NCBI RefSeq assembly: GCF_001667115.1
Contig: NZ_LZIJ01000086.1
Span: forward strand, 1 to 42,752
Direction: 5' to 3'
Length of the DNA stretch: 42,752 bases
Source: Mycobacterium sp. 852002-51163_SCH5372311
GTDB lineage: Bacteria > Actinomycetota > Actinomycetes > Mycobacteriales > Mycobacteriaceae
Each line of letters begins with the position of its first letter. Within the stretch, counting starts at the first letter, position 1. The position numbers were made by a program, and so were the translations under genes. Below, piece after piece: positions 1-9,877 of the stretch. The notes under the pieces are model-generated. The model saw nothing but the letters and a program-made list of their open reading frames with translations, was not told where the DNA came from and did not search any database.

Positions 1-397
1 AGCAATCACTTACCGGGCCAGCCACCGGCCACGATACAACCGATCACCACAGCACTTGACACAGAGAGGCGCCCAACGCCAACGTTTCACACCCAGCGAG
101 TGCGCTGCATCAGCCCCCCGTTCAAGTGCATGTGCGGGGTCGGCTGCTGACGATCGGGCACGCCAACACCCTGGTCGAGGCTGAACCGGGTCAGGTTGTC
201 GAACTCGAATAACAGTGTGGGTCGACAGTGCCGGCTGGCGTGATCCCGGGTGCTTCAAATCGCGTGAAAAACTGGCGAAGTATCATCCGTCCGGTATATG
301 GCTCTGACGAATGGAAGTCTCACAATAGCGAGCGAATGGATTTCGGTACTTTATTATAGGTGCGATTCGACAACGCTATCGACTAAGAGGTGAGGAA
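1..397. other. No recognisable gene
   Basis: I see no protein I can support here. The leftward frame over 10-258 is rich in Arg/Pro/Ala and resembles a GC-rich chance frame. A rightward frame ends in a plausible-looking C-terminus (VEAEPGQVVELE, stop near 210) but has no start or family that I recognise. A TATTAT hexamer at 352-357 could be the -10 element for the small gene that starts at 398; no clear -35 is visible. Confidence 0.4.
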
Positions 398-646
398 ATG
401 CGACTGTTTCCGCTAATAATTGGCTTGGCCATTTTGGCGATCGGCGAGATTGCGGTGGGGCTGAAGCCGTCGTTGGTGGAGTCTTGGCCGCGACCGGTGC
501 TCATCGTCCTCGAGTTGCAGCATCGATGGATCGACCTTGCCTTCGGGGTGACACTTCTCATTGTGGTGATTATGGTGTCGATCGCCGAGATATGGCACAA
601 ACTGCGGGGATCGGGCAACGGCGATCCGGCGGAACGTGTCGATTGA
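398..646 (+). CDS. Small two-helix membrane protein
   Basis: This is an 82-residue protein of unknown function. It has two predicted membrane segments, about residues 3-21 and 47-68, and a short charged tail (GNGDPAERVD), so both ends probably lie on the same face of the membrane. A strong purine-rich ribosome-binding site (GAGGTGAGGA) sits directly before the ATG, which supports real translation and this start. A TATTAT hexamer lies about 40 bp upstream. The base composition here is more AT-rich than the flanking core genes. I recognise no family. The next feature downstream is a kinase remnant, so this corner looks like accessory or decaying DNA. Confidence 0.6.
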   Translation: MRLFPLIIGLAILAIGEIAVGLKPSLVESWPRPVLIVLELQHRWIDLAFGVTLLIVVIMVSIAEIWHKLRGSGNGDPAERVD

Positions 647-782
647 TCAAAGTTAAAGTCCGGCGACAACGCGCGCAATATCCGGTCGGCGGCAGACGTT
701 TTCTCAACGGCGGACTGAGGATCTGAATAAAAAACGGATTTTCGTCAAGCAATTAACCACGCGCAGCATGTGCTCCCCGTCT

Positions 783-863
783 ACGACTATCTATTCGTTG
801 GCTTGCGTGCTACATGAGGCCCTGACCGGAGCTCCTTTTGCCGGCAACACGCCCGGCCGCCTA
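783..863 (+). pseudogene. Remnant of a Ser/Thr protein kinase domain
   Basis: About 27 codons read TTIYSLACVLHEALTGAPFAG and then NTPGRL. This matches the subdomain IX region of mycobacterial Pkn kinases, where D-x-YSLACVLYE-LTG-PF-G is typical. The invariant Asp of subdomain IX is replaced by Thr/Ile, and none of the ATP-binding loop, the HRD motif or the DFG motif is present nearby. It is therefore a leftover fragment, not a kinase. It abuts the stop codon of the esterase on the opposite strand. The homology call is from motif recall on a short segment. Confidence 0.5.
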
Positions 864-2138
864 GCTTCCGAACGCGCGCCGTTCGGAGCTTTGCCGATCC
901 GACGCGTACACCTCGGCGAGGAACTGCTCGACAGCCACCGCGCTGTGCGCCGCGCGGGCTGACCCGAAAATGTCGAAAGCGTGCTGCGCGCAAGGTAACT
1001 CGGCGTAGACGACGGGGTTGCGGCTGACCTGGCGCAGCCGCGCCGTGAAGCTGCGCGCCTGCTCGACCGGCACCAGTGAGTCGTTGCGGCCGTGCAGCAC
1101 AAAGAATGGCGGCGCATCCGCAGAGACGTGGGTGATCGGCGAGGCGTTGCGAAACGGCTCTGCGATCTCGGTGCGACTCAGCTTGAACACGTTCTTCGCC
1201 ACCGTCGGCGTCAGCAACGGATGCATCGAGCTGTCGGAACGGGTGAAATCGTAGACACCATAGAACGGGACAGCCGCTTGCAGCCGGGTGTCGGCTGCTT
1301 CGAAGCCCGGCTGGAATTGGGGATCGTTTGGCGTGAGCGCGGCCAGCGACGACAGATGGCCGCCGGCCGAGCCGCCGGTGATCGCGATCCAGTCCGGATC
1401 TCCGCCGTACTCGGCGATGTGCTCCTTGACCCACGAGATCGCGCGCTTGACGTCGACGATGTGGTCGGGCCAGGTGGAGCGCGGGCTGAGCCGATAGTTG
1501 ATGGCCACGCACACCCAGCCCAGCTCGGCGAGGTGGCTCATCAACGGATGTGCCTGCCCGCGCTTGTTTCCCACCATCCAGGCGCCGCCGGGAACCTGCA
1601 GCAACACCGGCGCACGTCCGCCGCGGTCCAGGTCCGGCCGGCGCCAGACGTCGAGGTGATTCCTCGAGCCGAACTCGCCGTAGCTGATGTCGCCGTCGTG
1701 CGCGTAGTCGCGGTAGATCCGCATCATGCGCACCAGACCGGGCTGCTTGGCGGTGGCTCCCCCCGGCTCCGGACGCTTCCACAGATCACCCGACTCGGTG
1801 CGCCGCTTCAGACCGAGCCCTTGGTCCAGCGCGGCGGTCAACGGCTGGTCAGCCGAGCGCCCACTCTGGCGCAAGCCCAGCAACCCCAGCCACGACACCG
1901 CCGACACCAGCCAGCTGAACAGGCGCACCCGTGGCGACAGCCGCCGCGACACCGACGCGAGCGCTGCCAGTTGAGCAGCCAGCGTCGGCACCGGAAGCTC
2001 CGAGGCGAACAGGCCGAAGCCGAATGCGTACAGCGAGGCGTAGCCGTTCTTGGTCAGCGGCCGGTAGCCGTTGGCGGTGAACGCCAAACTGAAAACGGAC
2101 ACCAACACCGCCGCCACACGCCGCATCGCTGACATCAC
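861..2138 (-). CDS. Alpha/beta-hydrolase esterase (Lip family)
   Basis: This is a 425-residue carboxylesterase/lipase of the hormone-sensitive-lipase-like group, similar to M. tuberculosis LipO/LipQ/LipC-type proteins. The oxyanion-hole region reads PGGAWMVGNKRG, the nucleophile elbow is GGSAGG, and the acid and histidine appear in HGRNDSLVP and CAQHAFD. The N-terminus (about 110 residues) is hydrophobic and probably membrane-associated. I chose the GTG at 2138 because GGAGGG lies 9 bases before it; an ATG follows immediately at 2135, and a longer frame to 2219 would overlap the upstream permease gene. It probably hydrolyses short-chain acyl esters; the natural substrate is not evident. The C-terminal residues run into the kinase remnant, so the last few codons may not be ancestral. 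Confidence 0.85.
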   Translation of the reverse strand: MMSAMRRVAAVLVSVFSLAFTANGYRPLTKNGYASLYAFGFGLFASELPVPTLAAQLAALASVSRRLSPRVRLFSWLVSAVSWLGLLGLRQSGRSADQPLTAALDQGLGLKRRTESGDLWKRPEPGGATAKQPGLVRMMRIYRDYAHDGDISYGEFGSRNHLDVWRRPDLDRGGRAPVLLQVPGGAWMVGNKRGQAHPLMSHLAELGWVCVAINYRLSPRSTWPDHIVDVKRAISWVKEHIAEYGGDPDWIAITGGSAGGHLSSLAALTPNDPQFQPGFEAADTRLQAAVPFYGVYDFTRSDSSMHPLLTPTVAKNVFKLSRTEIAEPFRNASPITHVSADAPPFFVLHGRNDSLVPVEQARSFTARLRQVSRNPVVYAELPCAQHAFDIFGSARAAHSAVAVEQFLAEVYASDRQSSERRAFGS

Positions 2139-2184
2139 TTCGCGAATCCCTCCGAACGCGTCGAATTCCCACTGGTAGCCGAAT

Positions 2185-4635
2185 CTAACTGTCTTCCGAG
2201 TCCGCACTTTCACCGGCATCTGCGGCGTCCTTGGTGTCGTCGGTTTTGGCGGGATCCTCGATGATGTGGTACGCGGGGTCGACCATCGTTATCGCCCGGT
2301 TGCCGCTCTGGCGCGGTTTTCCGATGATCCGCAGCACCTGACCGGGCTGGATGTCAGCGCCTCCGCGCCCGGGGCGGAAAGAGATGCTGATCTCGCCCGT
2401 GTCGTCGCCGACCACTATCGAGCGAAACGTCCGCCTCCCTTTGGCAATGTCCTCGACTTGGTTGACGCGTCCCTCGAACGTGGCTCGCTGGCCGGGAATG
2501 AGGCCCGCCACGGTGATCACCGACGATGGACGGTCGGAATGCTCGGGGTGCTCATAGGCGTCGACGTCTTGTGCTTCGCCCTGGGAGACCCAGGCTTCCA
2601 GCTTGTCGAGTTCGCGGGCGAGCCGTTGCTCGAAACGTTCGGGGTAGGCCTCCTGGATTCGCGATTGCACGTCGTAGGGGACGATCGTCGCGGCCGCGTC
2701 GGGAAGGAGGCTGACCGCGCGGGCGATCTTGTCCGCCGTGCGGTCATGTAGCAGCCGGCCCAGCAGCGGCGCATAGGTCCGGCGTGGGAGCAATACCGTC
2801 ACGTTGGTGTCCGGATGCTCCTTGCTCGCCTTGGCGACCAGTAGCTGTGCGGCCCGGGTGACCCGCCGGTCGGGGCAGTCCACCACACGCAGCCGGGTGT
2901 CGAGATCGAAGTGCTCCCAACGCTTTCGCAGTTGTGCGGCGTGGGCCGCGTCGACCATGAAGTGCACCGCGATCAGCTCGTCGGCCCGCAATCCCCTGCC
3001 GTACCGCAGGGCCTCGAGCACCGCGAGGTCAAGCGAGTTGACGAAGATGAACACCCGGTGCCTGGCGTACTTCACCAACTCGGGACGGTCGGTGCGGAAC
3101 ATCTCGAGAATGGCGGCCTCGGCCCGATATTCCTTGTTGAGTCGGATCAGCAGGAACACCAGAATCGGAAAGACGACGACTACCAGCCAGGCGCCCTCGG
3201 TGAACTTCGCCACCGCGAAGATGCCGACCACCACCGTCGACAGGATCGCCGCCGAGAAATTGATCGCCAGCCGCCGCCGCCACCCCGGTTCCCGATGGGT
3301 CAGATGGTGTTTGGTCATGCCGTAGCCGGCCATCGAGAATCCGGTGAACACCCCGATCGCGTAGAACGGCACCAGCGCGTTGACCGAGCCACCGGTGATC
3401 ACCAGCAACGCCACCGACAGCGCGGTGAGCGCGATAATCCCGTTCGAAAACACCAGGCGGTGACCGCGTTTCGTCAGCTGTCGCGGCAGGAAGCGGTCTT
3501 CGGCGACGAAGCTGGCCAGTGCCGGGAATCCGTTGAAGCTGGTGTTGGCACCGGTGAACAGGATTGCGGCCGTTGAAGCTTGGACGAGAAAGAAGAAGAT
3601 GTTGCCGACGACTCCCCCGCCGAAGACGGCCTGGCCGACTTGCGAAAGGACCGACGGATATTCACTCTTGTAGGGCGTAGCGTGAGTTGCGTAGGCAAGG
3701 TAGGCGACACCGGCGAGCAAAAATCCGAGAACGCAAGCCATTGCCGTGAGCACGCGACGTGCGTTGCGGCCCTGAGGCTTTCGGAAGACATCGACGGTAT
3801 TAGAAATCGCCTCCACGCCCGTCAGCGACGAACCGCCGTTGGCGAAAGAACGCAACAGCACCAGAATCGTTGCGCCCATGACCAATCCGTTGCCCGAATG
3901 GACGTCGACCATTCCGTGTTGATGGGTATCGGATACCGGTAAACCCCAGAATATTTGGCGGATGACACCGACGACGATCGTCAAGCCGATCATGACGATA
4001 AACGAGTACGTCGCCACCGCGAACGGCATCCCCGCTTCCTTCAGTCCGCGCAGGTTCGCGTAGCAGATGGCAATCACGACGCCGACGGTGATCTCCAGGC
4101 TGTAGGGGCCCAACGGCGGGATCGCCGAAACCACCGCAACCGTCCCGGCCGCCGACTGCACGGCCACGGTGACCACGTAGTCGATCAGCAGTGCCGCGGC
4201 CGCGACCTGGGCCACCCGGGGGCCGAAATTCTCCCGAGCGACGATGTAGGACCCACCCGCTCGGGTATAGGCCATGACGACCTGCCGGTAGGACGCGGTG
4301 ACCAGCAGCAGGATCAACAGGATGACGCCGGTGACCGGAAGCAGCAGAACGAAGGCCGCCAGGCCGGCATGGGGCAGCAGTTCGATCAGGATCTGTTCTG
4401 GACCATATGCGGTCGACGAGATCGCGTCGGGCGAAAGTGCGCCGAGCGCAACCGGATTCGACAACTTCTCGGCATGTAGATCATCGGTGATGAGCGGCTT
4501 TCCCAGAAAAACACGCTTGGCGATATCGCCAATGGTCAGCGGGATGCGCGGCCGTGGTGTCGAACCGGCCGAACCAGTAGACCCGGCTGCATCAGCCGCG
4601 CCAGGAGCACCTGCAGTATCAGTAGTGGAAGCCAC
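2185..4635 (-). CDS. KimA-like APC permease with USP-like and OB-fold domains
   Basis: This is an APC-superfamily transporter of about 816 residues. The start of the membrane domain (FLGKPL, LSPDAISSTAYGPEQILIELL, SYRQVVMAY, GGSYIVARENFG, LTGVEAISN) matches Bacillus KimA and M. tuberculosis Rv2690c, so proton-coupled potassium uptake is the best guess; amino-acid transport is the alternative. About 12 membrane segments occupy roughly residues 50-480. A cytosolic universal-stress-like domain follows (about 520-660). An OB-fold domain (about 705-790, with VITVAGLIPGQ, GRVNQVED, VVGDDTGEISISF) and an acidic tail end the protein. The OB-fold is not part of KimA. I prefer the GTG at 4635; the frame extends to a GTG at 4668, but that lies inside a hairpin repeat, and a GTG at 4647 is also possible. 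Confidence 0.8.
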   Translation of the reverse strand: MASTTDTAGAPGAADAAGSTGSAGSTPRPRIPLTIGDIAKRVFLGKPLITDDLHAEKLSNPVALGALSPDAISSTAYGPEQILIELLPHAGLAAFVLLLPVTGVILLILLLVTASYRQVVMAYTRAGGSYIVARENFGPRVAQVAAAALLIDYVVTVAVQSAAGTVAVVSAIPPLGPYSLEITVGVVIAICYANLRGLKEAGMPFAVATYSFIVMIGLTIVVGVIRQIFWGLPVSDTHQHGMVDVHSGNGLVMGATILVLLRSFANGGSSLTGVEAISNTVDVFRKPQGRNARRVLTAMACVLGFLLAGVAYLAYATHATPYKSEYPSVLSQVGQAVFGGGVVGNIFFFLVQASTAAILFTGANTSFNGFPALASFVAEDRFLPRQLTKRGHRLVFSNGIIALTALSVALLVITGGSVNALVPFYAIGVFTGFSMAGYGMTKHHLTHREPGWRRRLAINFSAAILSTVVVGIFAVAKFTEGAWLVVVVFPILVFLLIRLNKEYRAEAAILEMFRTDRPELVKYARHRVFIFVNSLDLAVLEALRYGRGLRADELIAVHFMVDAAHAAQLRKRWEHFDLDTRLRVVDCPDRRVTRAAQLLVAKASKEHPDTNVTVLLPRRTYAPLLGRLLHDRTADKIARAVSLLPDAAATIVPYDVQSRIQEAYPERFEQRLARELDKLEAWVSQGEAQDVDAYEHPEHSDRPSSVITVAGLIPGQRATFEGRVNQVEDIAKGRRTFRSIVVGDDTGEISISFRPGRGGADIQPGQVLRIIGKPRQSGNRAITMVDPAYHIIEDPAKTDDTKDAADAGESADSEDS

Positions 4636-4648
4636 GACCAATTCCACC

Positions 4649-4711
4649 GCGAGCGGACGCAAAAACACACCAACTCGCCGGAATTTTTGCGATTTTGCGT
4701 CCCGTGGCGCG
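4649..4711. repeat. GACGCAAAA hairpin repeat, terminator-like
   Basis: GGACGCAAAA (4655-4664) pairs with TTTTGCGTCC (4693-4702). The flanks (GCGAGCGGACGCAAAA on the left, GCGATTTTGCGTCC on the right) resemble the hairpin at 42582-42643 (GCGAGCAGACGCAAAATCGC), so these are two copies of one dispersed element. Its place between dapC and the permease, both leftward, suits a terminator for dapC. Confidence 0.6.
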
Positions 4712-4722
4712 ATGGACGCCGA

Positions 4723-5832
4723 TTAACCGAGCCTGGCGACCGCTGCGCCGATGCGTTCGTCGGTGGCGGTCAGCGCGACGCGCACATGCTGCGCGCCGCG
4801 GGGACCGTAGAACTCTCCGGGCGCGACCAGGATGCCGCGGGCGGCCAGCCACATGACGGTGTCCTGGCACGGCTCACCGCGGGTGATCCAGAGGTAGAGG
4901 CCGGCCTCGGAATGATCGATGGTGAAACCCGCCGAGCGAAGCGCCGGCGCCAGGGCGGCCCGTCGCCGCGCGTAGCGGTCGAGCTGCACCTTCTGGTGCT
5001 CGTCATCCTCGAGGGCGGCCACCATGGCGGCCTGCACCGGGGTCGGCACCATCATCCCCGCGTGTTTGCGCACCGCCAGCAACTCGGCCACGATGTCCGG
5101 ATCTCCGGCGACGAAGCCGGCCCGGTACCCGGCCAGCGACGAACTCTTCGACAACGAGTGCATGGCCAGCAGGCCGGTGTGGTCGCCGTCGCACACGGCC
5201 GGATTCAGCACCGACAGCGGTCCCGGCGCCTCGACGTCCCAGCCCAGACTCAGGTAGCACTCGTCAGACGCCACGACTACGCCTCGCTCGCGCGCCCACC
5301 CGACGACCTTGCGCAGGTGATCGACACCCAGCACCCGCCCGGTCGGGTTGCTCGGCGAGTTGATGTAGATGAGCGCCGGCGACTGCGGGCCCAGCTGGGT
5401 CAGCGAGTCCGCGCGCAGCGCTTGCGCTCCGGCCAGCCGCGCACCCACCTCGTAGGTCGGATACGCCAGCTCCGGCACCACGACGACGTCGGCCGGGCCC
5501 AGACCGAGCAGAGTCGGCAACCAGGCGATGAGCTCCTTGGTGCCGATTGCCGGCAGCACGGCCGACTCGGCCAGCCCGGTGATGCCGAACCGGCGGGCCA
5601 GGGCGGCTACCGCGGATTCGCGCAGCTGCGCGGTGCCCGCGGTGGCCGGATATCCGGGCGACCAGGCGGCGGCCGTCAGCGCATCTTGGATCAGCGGAGC
5701 AACCGGGTCGACCGGTGTGCCGACGGACAGGTCGACGATGCCGTCCGGATGGGCCTCGGCCAGCGCTTTCGCGTCGACCAGGGTGTCCCAGGGGAACACC
5801 GGCAGGGACGCCGACACGGCAGCCCGGCCCAT
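4723..5832 (-). CDS. dapC: Succinyldiaminopimelate transaminase DapC
   Basis: This is a PLP-dependent fold-type I aminotransferase of about 369 residues, closely resembling M. tuberculosis Rv1178. It acts in lysine/meso-diaminopimelate synthesis, interconverting N-succinyl-2-amino-6-ketopimelate and N-succinyl-LL-diaminopimelate with glutamate as amino donor. Visible motifs are SVGTPVDPVAP near the N-terminus, the substrate-binding INSPSNPTGRV, the cofactor region ASDECY, the PLP lysine in HSLSKSSSLAGYRAGF, and the C-terminal Arg in HVRVALT. The ATG at 5832 lies 26 bp after the fdxC stop. A GTG at 5817 (VSASLPVFPWD) matches the Rv1178 N-terminus and is an equally good start. It is probably cotranscribed with fdxC, as in M. 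tuberculosis. Confidence 0.92.
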   Translation of the reverse strand: MGRAAVSASLPVFPWDTLVDAKALAEAHPDGIVDLSVGTPVDPVAPLIQDALTAAAWSPGYPATAGTAQLRESAVAALARRFGITGLAESAVLPAIGTKELIAWLPTLLGLGPADVVVVPELAYPTYEVGARLAGAQALRADSLTQLGPQSPALIYINSPSNPTGRVLGVDHLRKVVGWARERGVVVASDECYLSLGWDVEAPGPLSVLNPAVCDGDHTGLLAMHSLSKSSSLAGYRAGFVAGDPDIVAELLAVRKHAGMMVPTPVQAAMVAALEDDEHQKVQLDRYARRRAALAPALRSAGFTIDHSEAGLYLWITRGEPCQDTVMWLAARGILVAPGEFYGPRGAQHVRVALTATDERIGAAVARLG

Positions 5833-5858
5833 CGCAGGCTCACGCCGCCCCGGCGCGC

Positions 5859-6185
5859 TCAGTCGGCCGCTTCCTGCGGTGGCAGGTCCTTGACTTCTTG
5901 TGGGTCGTTCTCGGTCATACCGACCTTGGCCGCACCGCCCGGCGATCCAAGCTCGACGAAGAAGTCGGCGTTGATCTGCGTGTACTGGCTCCACTGTTCG
6001 GGCACATCGTCTTCGTAATAGATCGCTTCGACGGGACAGACCGGTTCGCATGCCCCGCAGTCGACGCACTCGTCGGGGTGGATGTACAGCATCCGGGCAC
6101 CCTCGTAGATGCAGTCGACCGGGCACTCCTCAATGCATGCCTTGTCCTTGATGTCGACGCAGGGCTGGGCGATCGTGTACGTCAC
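5859..6185 (-). CDS. fdxC: 7Fe ferredoxin FdxC
   Basis: This is a 108-residue ferredoxin like M. tuberculosis Rv1177. The N-terminal half carries the first cluster pattern (C9, C17, C21-P) and a second, canonical CVDCGACEPVCPVEAIY pattern, which is the usual arrangement for one [3Fe-4S] and one [4Fe-4S] cluster. The acidic C-terminal tail (about residues 60-108) is typical of actinobacterial seven-iron ferredoxins that serve cytochrome P450s and other oxidoreductases. The start is a GTG with GAGGAG six bases upstream. It is the first gene of the fdxC-dapC unit, with a 26-bp gap to dapC. Its redox partner is not evident from context, although the [4Fe-4S] FadH gene is divergent next to it. Confidence 0.95.
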   Translation of the reverse strand: MTYTIAQPCVDIKDKACIEECPVDCIYEGARMLYIHPDECVDCGACEPVCPVEAIYYEDDVPEQWSQYTQINADFFVELGSPGGAAKVGMTENDPQEVKDLPPQEAAD

Positions 6186-6372
6186 GGACGTCTCCTCAAG
6201 GTGTCCTCCATGTACTGCTTCGTTCTTTAGGCTGCCGCTCGCTCGGCCGATCGAGGCCTTGAGACCTCGGGGTGACCCCGATTGGCGGAGCGTTCGGTTA
6301 CTGATACTAGACGTTGCACATACACGTCAACCACTGGGCACGCCCGCAAATGTGTCCAGCCGTACGCACTGA

Positions 6373-8496
<2,124 letters not shown>

Positions 8497-8624
8497 TGGT
8501 CTACATGGCGGATTCACAGCAAGGCCTTCTTCAAGGCGCTGACCTGCGAAAAGTAAGACGCCGAGCGGGTTTTGCGATAACGTCCTTGATGGAATCAGGC
8601 CCGCGGGGGCTGGTACCCTCAACC

Positions 8625-8661
8625 AAAGACGGCAGCCGCCGCAGATGTAGTGGCCGTCTTT
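8625..8661 (+). terminator. Hairpin between fadH and TB8.4-like gene
   Basis: AAAGACGGC (8625-8633) pairs perfectly with GCCGTCTTT (8653-8661) around a 19-base loop. It lies about 130 bp after the fadH stop and about 30 bp before the next start. It may end fadH transcription or sit in the 5' leader of the next gene. Confidence 0.4.
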
Positions 8662-8693
8662 CGACGGTACGAATAATTGGGAAAGGTCCACAA

Positions 8694-9011
8694 ATGAGGT
8701 TGTCGCTGACCAAACTTGTCGCCGGGTTCGGCGGTATCGCGTTCGCCTTGGGCGCCGCGACCGGGGTTGCCCACGCGGATCCGGACGCGCTTAACACGAC
8801 GTGCAACTACGGGCAGGTGATAGCGGCTCTCAACGCGACCGACCCTGCGACCGCCGCGCAGTTCAACAAAAGCCCTGCCGTGCAGGGTTACTTGAACAAC
8901 TTCCTGGCCGCACCTCCGGGTTCGCCGGAGCGGCAACAGATGTTGTCCCAGCTGCCTCCGCGGTACCAGGGGACCGTCCAGCGGGTCGCGGCGGTCTGTA
9001 ACAACTACTGA
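8694..9011 (+). CDS. TB8.4-like secreted hemophore-family protein
   Basis: This 105-residue exported protein matches M. tuberculosis Rv1174c (TB8.4, low-molecular-weight T-cell antigen). A signal peptide spans about residues 1-32 and ends AHA before DPDALN, a typical signal peptidase I site. The mature part starts with the family signature NTTCNYGQV and ends with VCNNY, so two cysteines can form a disulfide. The repeated AALNATDP/AAQFN segment is as in the family. Related proteins include small mycobacterial haem-binding proteins, but haem binding is not shown for this member. GAAAGG sits seven bases before the ATG. It is preceded by a hairpin and is probably a single-gene unit. Confidence 0.92.
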   Translation: MRLSLTKLVAGFGGIAFALGAATGVAHADPDALNTTCNYGQVIAALNATDPATAAQFNKSPAVQGYLNNFLAAPPGSPERQQMLSQLPPRYQGTVQRVAAVCNNY

Positions 9012-9015
9012 GCAG

Positions 9016-9795
9016 TCAGTAGCCGCTGAGCAGCCGTCGGACCCGGCCCAAGGTTTGCGGTCCGACCCCGCTGCAGATGCGTGACGGGTCGCCGGGCCGA
9101 CGGCCCCACAGCAGCAATACCCGTGCTGCAGCATCGGTTTCCAGCGTGGCCGGGCCTTCGGGCTCGGTGAGTTCGATGGTGGTGTGCTCGGCGTCCGCGC
9201 TCACGTAGATATCGTCGGTACCCCGCACTCGCAGCCGGGCCTCGATTTTCCCGCCCAGCTGCCGCGCGCCCTTGGCCAGCAGCGGGCGGCCCACCGCGAC
9301 CACGCTGTGTGTCGTCATCCAGGGCTCGGCCAGCCGGGCCTGGGCTGCCGGGTCATCTCCAGTGATGTCCCAGCCGTGCAGGACGAGCTCTTCCCGCATG
9401 TGCTCGGCAAACCAAGGGACTTTCATCGTGCGCGCGGTCCAGGCGACGTCGGTGTCAGCCGGGATCTGGTCGGCTGCCTCGGCGACGACGTTGAGTGTCG
9501 CCATCCGATCATGTAGCGCGTCCCACAGGTCTGCGTCGTTCATGGCGCGCAGGGGACCCTCGCGTTCTTCGAATGACCGGGTGTTGACGGGCTCGCCTTC
9601 CAGGTGGGCGCCCAGCACACGAGCAAGTTCCTCGGCGTTTCCCGCTTGGTGAATGACGATGTCACGCACCGTCCATGCCTCACACCAGGTGCCGGCGTCG
9701 GGTCGCCGCTGTCGTACCGCGTCCAGGAATGGCTGCCATTCGGGGAAGCGCTCGTTGTCGATCCGGTTTTGCACGGTGCATGTATACCCACTCAT
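9016..9795 (-). CDS. Maleylpyruvate isomerase/DinB-fold family protein
   Basis: This 259-residue protein has the mycothiol-dependent maleylpyruvate isomerase (MDMPI) layout. An N-terminal DinB-like helical bundle carries WTVRDIVIHQAGNAEE, and a C-terminal SCP2-like half follows. The metal-ligand set expected for this fold is visible: His49, and Glu136 with His140 in REELVLHGWD. The family includes true mycothiol-dependent isomerases and many mycobacterial members of unknown activity. mshB and fbiC lie just upstream on the same strand, 83 bp away across the fbiC end, so a link to mycothiol is plausible but inferred. The ATG at 9795 lacks a strong ribosome-binding site; the frame is open upstream to 9948. 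Its stop is 4 bp from that of the convergent TB8.4-like gene. Confidence 0.75.
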   Translation of the reverse strand: MSGYTCTVQNRIDNERFPEWQPFLDAVRQRRPDAGTWCEAWTVRDIVIHQAGNAEELARVLGAHLEGEPVNTRSFEEREGPLRAMNDADLWDALHDRMATLNVVAEAADQIPADTDVAWTARTMKVPWFAEHMREELVLHGWDITGDDPAAQARLAEPWMTTHSVVAVGRPLLAKGARQLGGKIEARLRVRGTDDIYVSADAEHTTIELTEPEGPATLETDAAARVLLLWGRRPGDPSRICSGVGPQTLGRVRRLLSGY

Positions 9796-9877
9796 ACCGC
9801 TGGCGAGCGTGCGCAAAATGCCATGCCTACCGGGCGTGTCGCTGTACAAACGCGCACCCTCGCGGCGGATCGAAAGG

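Noticed and set aside
57..212. Rightward frame ending VEAEPGQVVELE as the tail of a lost gene
   Set aside because: It has no start and no family I can name, and it is only about 50 codons from a preceding stop.
4687..6018. Rightward open frame of 443 codons opposite dapC and fdxC
   Set aside because: It crosses two established genes and is dominated by Arg, Gly, His and Gln.
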